From an uncultured Alistipes sp. (GTDB lineage: Bacteria > Bacteroidota > Bacteroidia > Bacteroidales > Rikenellaceae), in NCBI RefSeq assembly GCF_963931675.1, contig NZ_OZ007039.1, positions 2,393,806 through 2,457,805 on the forward strand: 64,000 nucleotides of DNA, given 5' to 3'. The first letter of the stretch is position 1. Every line of letters begins with the position of its first letter. Made by a program: the position numbers and the translations under genes. A model generated the notes under the pieces. It was not told the origin of the DNA and searched no databases. It worked only from the letters and a program-made list of their open reading frames with translations. Below are positions 62,201 through 64,000 of this stretch, in pieces.

Positions 62201-63614
62201 GAAGATTTCGCGCGTGGACCTCGTGCCGCTGGTCGAGGATGCGCTGGACGACTTCCGCGAAATGGCCTCCGAACGGCGGATCGAGCTGTTGTTTACGGTG
62301 TCGTGCCGTTCGGTGCTGGCGTGGGTGGACCCCGAACGCATGGAGAGCGTGGTCTACAACCTGCTGTCCAACGCCTTGAAGTTCACGCCCGAAGGGGGAC
62401 GTATCGAGGTGATTCTCTCGTTGCGCGAGGCCGAGGAGTGCGTGCTGCTGACCGTGCGCGACACGGGCATCGGCATCCCGAAGGACAAGCAGGAGCATAT
62501 TTTCGAACGTTTCGCCCAGGCCTCGCGTGCCGTGGACCACAACATGAAGGGTTCGGGCATTGGGCTCTCGCTGTGCCGCGACATCGTGACGCTGCACCAC
62601 GGGGAGATCTCCGTCGAGAGCCGTCCGGGCGAAGGCGCGGCCTTCACGGTGAAGCTGCGCCTCGGGAATGCCCATTTCGGGATGGAGCAGATCGACTTCA
62701 CGGGGGCGGACAACGCCGGGAACGGGCGCGCGCACGACTACATGGTCAGCGACTTCACCCCGGCCGACAGCCAGCGCCGCACGGATGTCCAGCCGCCGAA
62801 GGATGCCCAGAAAATCCTGCTCGTGGAGGATAATCGCGAGCTTCGGATCTTCCTGTACAACAGCCTGATCGATTCCTACCACGTCGTGGAGGCCGACGAC
62901 GGCGCCGAGGCGCTCGAAAAGATCCGCAGCGAACAGCCCGACATCATCGTTACGGACCTGATGATGCCGCGCATGGACGGCATCGAGCTCATCGACAAGG
63001 TGCGCCACGACTTCACGATGAGCCACCTGCCGATCATCATGCTCACGGCCCGCCACTCGCCCGACGACCGCGTCAAGGCGATGGAGTTCGGGGCCGACGG
63101 CTACATCACCAAGCCGTTCAGCATCGAGCTGCTGCTGGCGCGCATCGACAACCTGCTGACGCAACGCCGCAAGCTCTTCGAGAAGTTCTCGGCGCAGTCG
63201 GCGCGGAACAAGGTCGTGGAGCTGGCCGTGGAGGATGTCGTCGTCACGGACCGCGACGAAGCGTTCCTGAAGAACGTCATGTCGTGGCTGGGCGAGCACA
63301 TCGAGAATTCGGACCTGACGATCGACCAGCTGGCCTCGCACCTGGGATTGGGGCGCACGACGATGTACAACAAGCTGAAGAGCCTGACGGGCAAGTCGCC
63401 CGTGGAGCTGATCAAGGAGTACCGGATCACCAAGGCGCAGCTGCTGCTGCGCACGGGGCAGTTCTCCGTGTCGGAGGTTGCCTACAAGGTGGGTTTCTCG
63501 GACCCGGGCTATTTCAGCCGCTGTTTCCGGGAGCAGTACCGCATGTCGCCGGCCGAATACCTCAGGACGCACAATCTGAAACAAAACCAGGATAAAGATA
63601 CCAAGAGCGTATGA
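59214..63614 (+). CDS. Hybrid two-component system sensor/regulator (HTCS) of the pectin locus
   Basis: 1466 residues. Signal peptide (1-23), fourteen-bladed two-component-propeller region (about 30-770), Y_Y_Y domain (about 790-870), one membrane helix (about 880-900), HisKA with His936 (ISHELRTPLT), HATPase with IERFAQASRAVDHNMKGSGIGLS-like boxes, receiver with Asp1248 (VTDLMMPRMDG), and a C-terminal AraC HTH (about 1360-1455). This layout is the standard HTCS, which binds an oligosaccharide in the periplasm and activates the locus. The likely ligand is a pectin oligosaccharide. Its stop overlaps the next ATG. Confidence 0.97.
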   Translation: MKRPLLILLLTFAAFFPPLFAAAPPQCLFRTYSTLDGLTHDRIADIYTDSRGFVWVCTWYGVSRFDGYTFKNFSTSPGDFSPLSHHRFIAVSEDSNGHLWFTTYNHHVYRLNRYTERFEDAVSLIEGIDSQHYRATHCLHDRRGGTWVAIAGSGVVRFRDRADDSPVEVDAFFESSALGGDVSAIHLGEGGDVWIASAEGHLNRIAGDETLRVRRVAEMPSPGFSFAADESHVYCLTADAVVRAGKQGDSAVRIPGAGAALTAIVSDSVFRRVYVGSRAGDLYRVEGERLSPLHPRGRHPGRIRDLAADSHGIVWVTTPETGITRYNPATNDCRHFEQEPYTVSYNIDTLTKIAEGGGRLWIKMNNWGFGYYDRERDVVEPFYNDPKRPDCQMTNAVVRFDVQDDVLWLSTYSERGLRKAVLLRQPAEVFTLESESANPLSGEIRALMTDSRGRVWVGTRDGELIAFDASNRPVYTLPRQTPRGTGMIYALREDSSGNIWVGTKGEGLYRMTPAGKGYRITHFMHADSDPWSLSDNQVYCVEEDDEGRIWVATYGGGINLLEDPAGQRFLHAGNQMSHYPLDEAGRVRWLLYDRPDRMLAATVDGLLVFDPGVPARQMRFRLVQKIPGDASSLGNNDIIHMLKDREGRIWLATFGGGLNRIEGYDETGTPRFRCYDMTSGLVSNICMAVTEDRQGDLWVSTHNAVSRFDPRRERFSNYYLYDNMRSAIFSEATALTLPHGDVLFGSGRHLYRFDPEAMRSAKIDYNLRFTGLDVRNKPVVAAERRSPLSESVTEADRIVLPYDFSNFRLEFASLNYAMQHMAGYMYKLEGYDKDWNISGSTNRATYSNLPIGDYRFRVRAFVGNADSADEGISIGVEVLPPPWLTWWAKTLYVLLALTAVIVGSRIAWSVMRIRREAAVEQNLTDLKLRFFTNISHELRTPLTLILGGIEDVRKHDRLSPRGESSLTLAHRNARRMLALINQLLDFRKIVKEKMELKISRVDLVPLVEDALDDFREMASERRIELLFTVSCRSVLAWVDPERMESVVYNLLSNALKFTPEGGRIEVILSLREAEECVLLTVRDTGIGIPKDKQEHIFERFAQASRAVDHNMKGSGIGLSLCRDIVTLHHGEISVESRPGEGAAFTVKLRLGNAHFGMEQIDFTGADNAGNGRAHDYMVSDFTPADSQRRTDVQPPKDAQKILLVEDNRELRIFLYNSLIDSYHVVEADDGAEALEKIRSEQPDIIVTDLMMPRMDGIELIDKVRHDFTMSHLPIIMLTARHSPDDRVKAMEFGADGYITKPFSIELLLARIDNLLTQRRKLFEKFSAQSARNKVVELAVEDVVVTDRDEAFLKNVMSWLGEHIENSDLTIDQLASHLGLGRTTMYNKLKSLTGKSPVELIKEYRITKAQLLLRTGQFSVSEVAYKVGFSDPGYFSRCFREQYRMSPAEYLRTHNLKQNQDKDTKSV

Positions 63615-64000
63615 AACGATTGATTCTTCTTGCGGCGGCGTGTGCCGTTGCCGCGACCTCGTGTACCTCGCGCCGGGCGCTGTACGACTCCGGCGAACCG
63701 TTGGCTCTGCGGATGGCGCAGAGCGAAATCGCCCGCAATCCGTCGCCGACGACCCTCGACGGAATCCCCGCCGGGAAGGTGAAGTGGAACTACACCACGG
63801 GACTGGAACTGCTGGCGATCCGCGATGCGGGTGCGGCCTACGATGCTCCGGAGCTGATCCGCTATGCGGACCGCTACTACGACACGATCGTGCGGCCGGA
63901 CGGCGAGGTGCTGACCTACCGCAAGTCGAAGTACAACCTCGACCACATCTGCCCGGGGCGTTCGCTCTTCGAGCTCTACGACCGCACGGGCGAGGCGCGT
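63611..64000 (+). CDS. GH105/GH88-type unsaturated uronyl hydrolase (partial, runs off the window)
   Basis: 130 codons are visible. A lipobox (ATSC) ends the signal, and the catalytic-domain start matches GH105: LALRMAQSEIARNP, KWNYTTGLELLAIRDAG, and YNLDHICPGRSLFELYDRTGE with the catalytic Asp. The family removes unsaturated galacturonyl groups made by pectate or rhamnogalacturonan lyases. The ATG overlaps the HTCS stop (ATGA), so it is co-transcribed. The rest lies beyond the window. Confidence 0.88.
   Translation, partial: MKRLILLAAACAVAATSCTSRRALYDSGEPLALRMAQSEIARNPSPTTLDGIPAGKVKWNYTTGLELLAIRDAGAAYDAPELIRYADRYYDTIVRPDGEVLTYRKSKYNLDHICPGRSLFELYDRTGEAR

Overview
The window looks like a chromosomal segment of a high-GC Bacteroidota, most likely Alistipes or a close Rikenellaceae relative. 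Supporting signs are Bacteroidota-type promoters (TTG or TTTG, 19-21 nt, TAnnTTTG), a hybrid two-component regulator beside pectin-degradation genes, many Bacteroidota lipoproteins and outer membrane barrels, and housekeeping genes (guaB, guaA, gltX, glnS, ychF, panB) with matching high-GC codon use. GC content was judged by eye, not computed.

Layout. 1-5760: the N-terminus of a probable cation/proton antiporter leaving the window on the minus strand, then a tight plus-strand run of MFS transporter, small outer membrane barrel, PhoH ATPase, PepD dipeptidase and lipid kinase, closed by a strong terminator. 5766-9130: a hexuronate unit (LacI-type regulator with a perfect 38-bp palindrome at its promoter, SDR probably acting as D-mannonate oxidoreductase, and mannonate dehydratase uxuA). 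9145-31425: mostly housekeeping. It holds a lipoprotein, a Crp-type regulator, an SDR, galM, gltX, a SIMPL protein, ychF, a Pro/Glu-rich protein, rsmI, a DUF389 protein, an acyltransferase, a GT2 glycosyltransferase, glnS, a barrel with a 9-G tract in its signal peptide, a SpoU methyltransferase, panB, a thioredoxin-like lipoprotein that lacks its CXXC segment, guaB and guaA. 31426-32175 has no gene and is packed with palindromic repeats.

32200-40450: an exonuclease, a porin, then a glycerol-phosphate group (HAD-IIA phosphatase, glycerophosphodiesterase, glycerol-1-phosphate dehydrogenase, GlpT-type antiporter, DeoR/GlpR-type regulator). The regulator promoter sits in an 83-bp unit repeated three times. 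40490-41058 holds relics of a two-component system.

41060-50990 is a visibly AT-richer block ending at the 3' end of a tRNA-Ser gene, probably acquired by transfer. Two paralogous AraC regulators face two operons plus one gene on the other strand (MATE transporter, acetyltransferase, flavodoxin, alpha/beta hydrolase, cyclophilin-like lipoprotein, DUF3737, MalY/PatB aminotransferase, and decayed DUF362, DUF418 and Tat-flavodoxin genes). All four promoters share the same motif at the same distance from the -7 box, which suggests one self-contained regulon.

51177-64000: a pectin-utilisation locus with a STN-like/esterase fusion, DUF4861, GH28 polygalacturonase, PL1 pectate lyase, a CE12-CE8 fusion, a 1466-residue hybrid two-component sensor and the start of a GH105 unsaturated-uronyl hydrolase. 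Its products would end as hexuronates; the uxuA unit at 5.8-9.1 kb handles the related glucuronate/mannonate branch.
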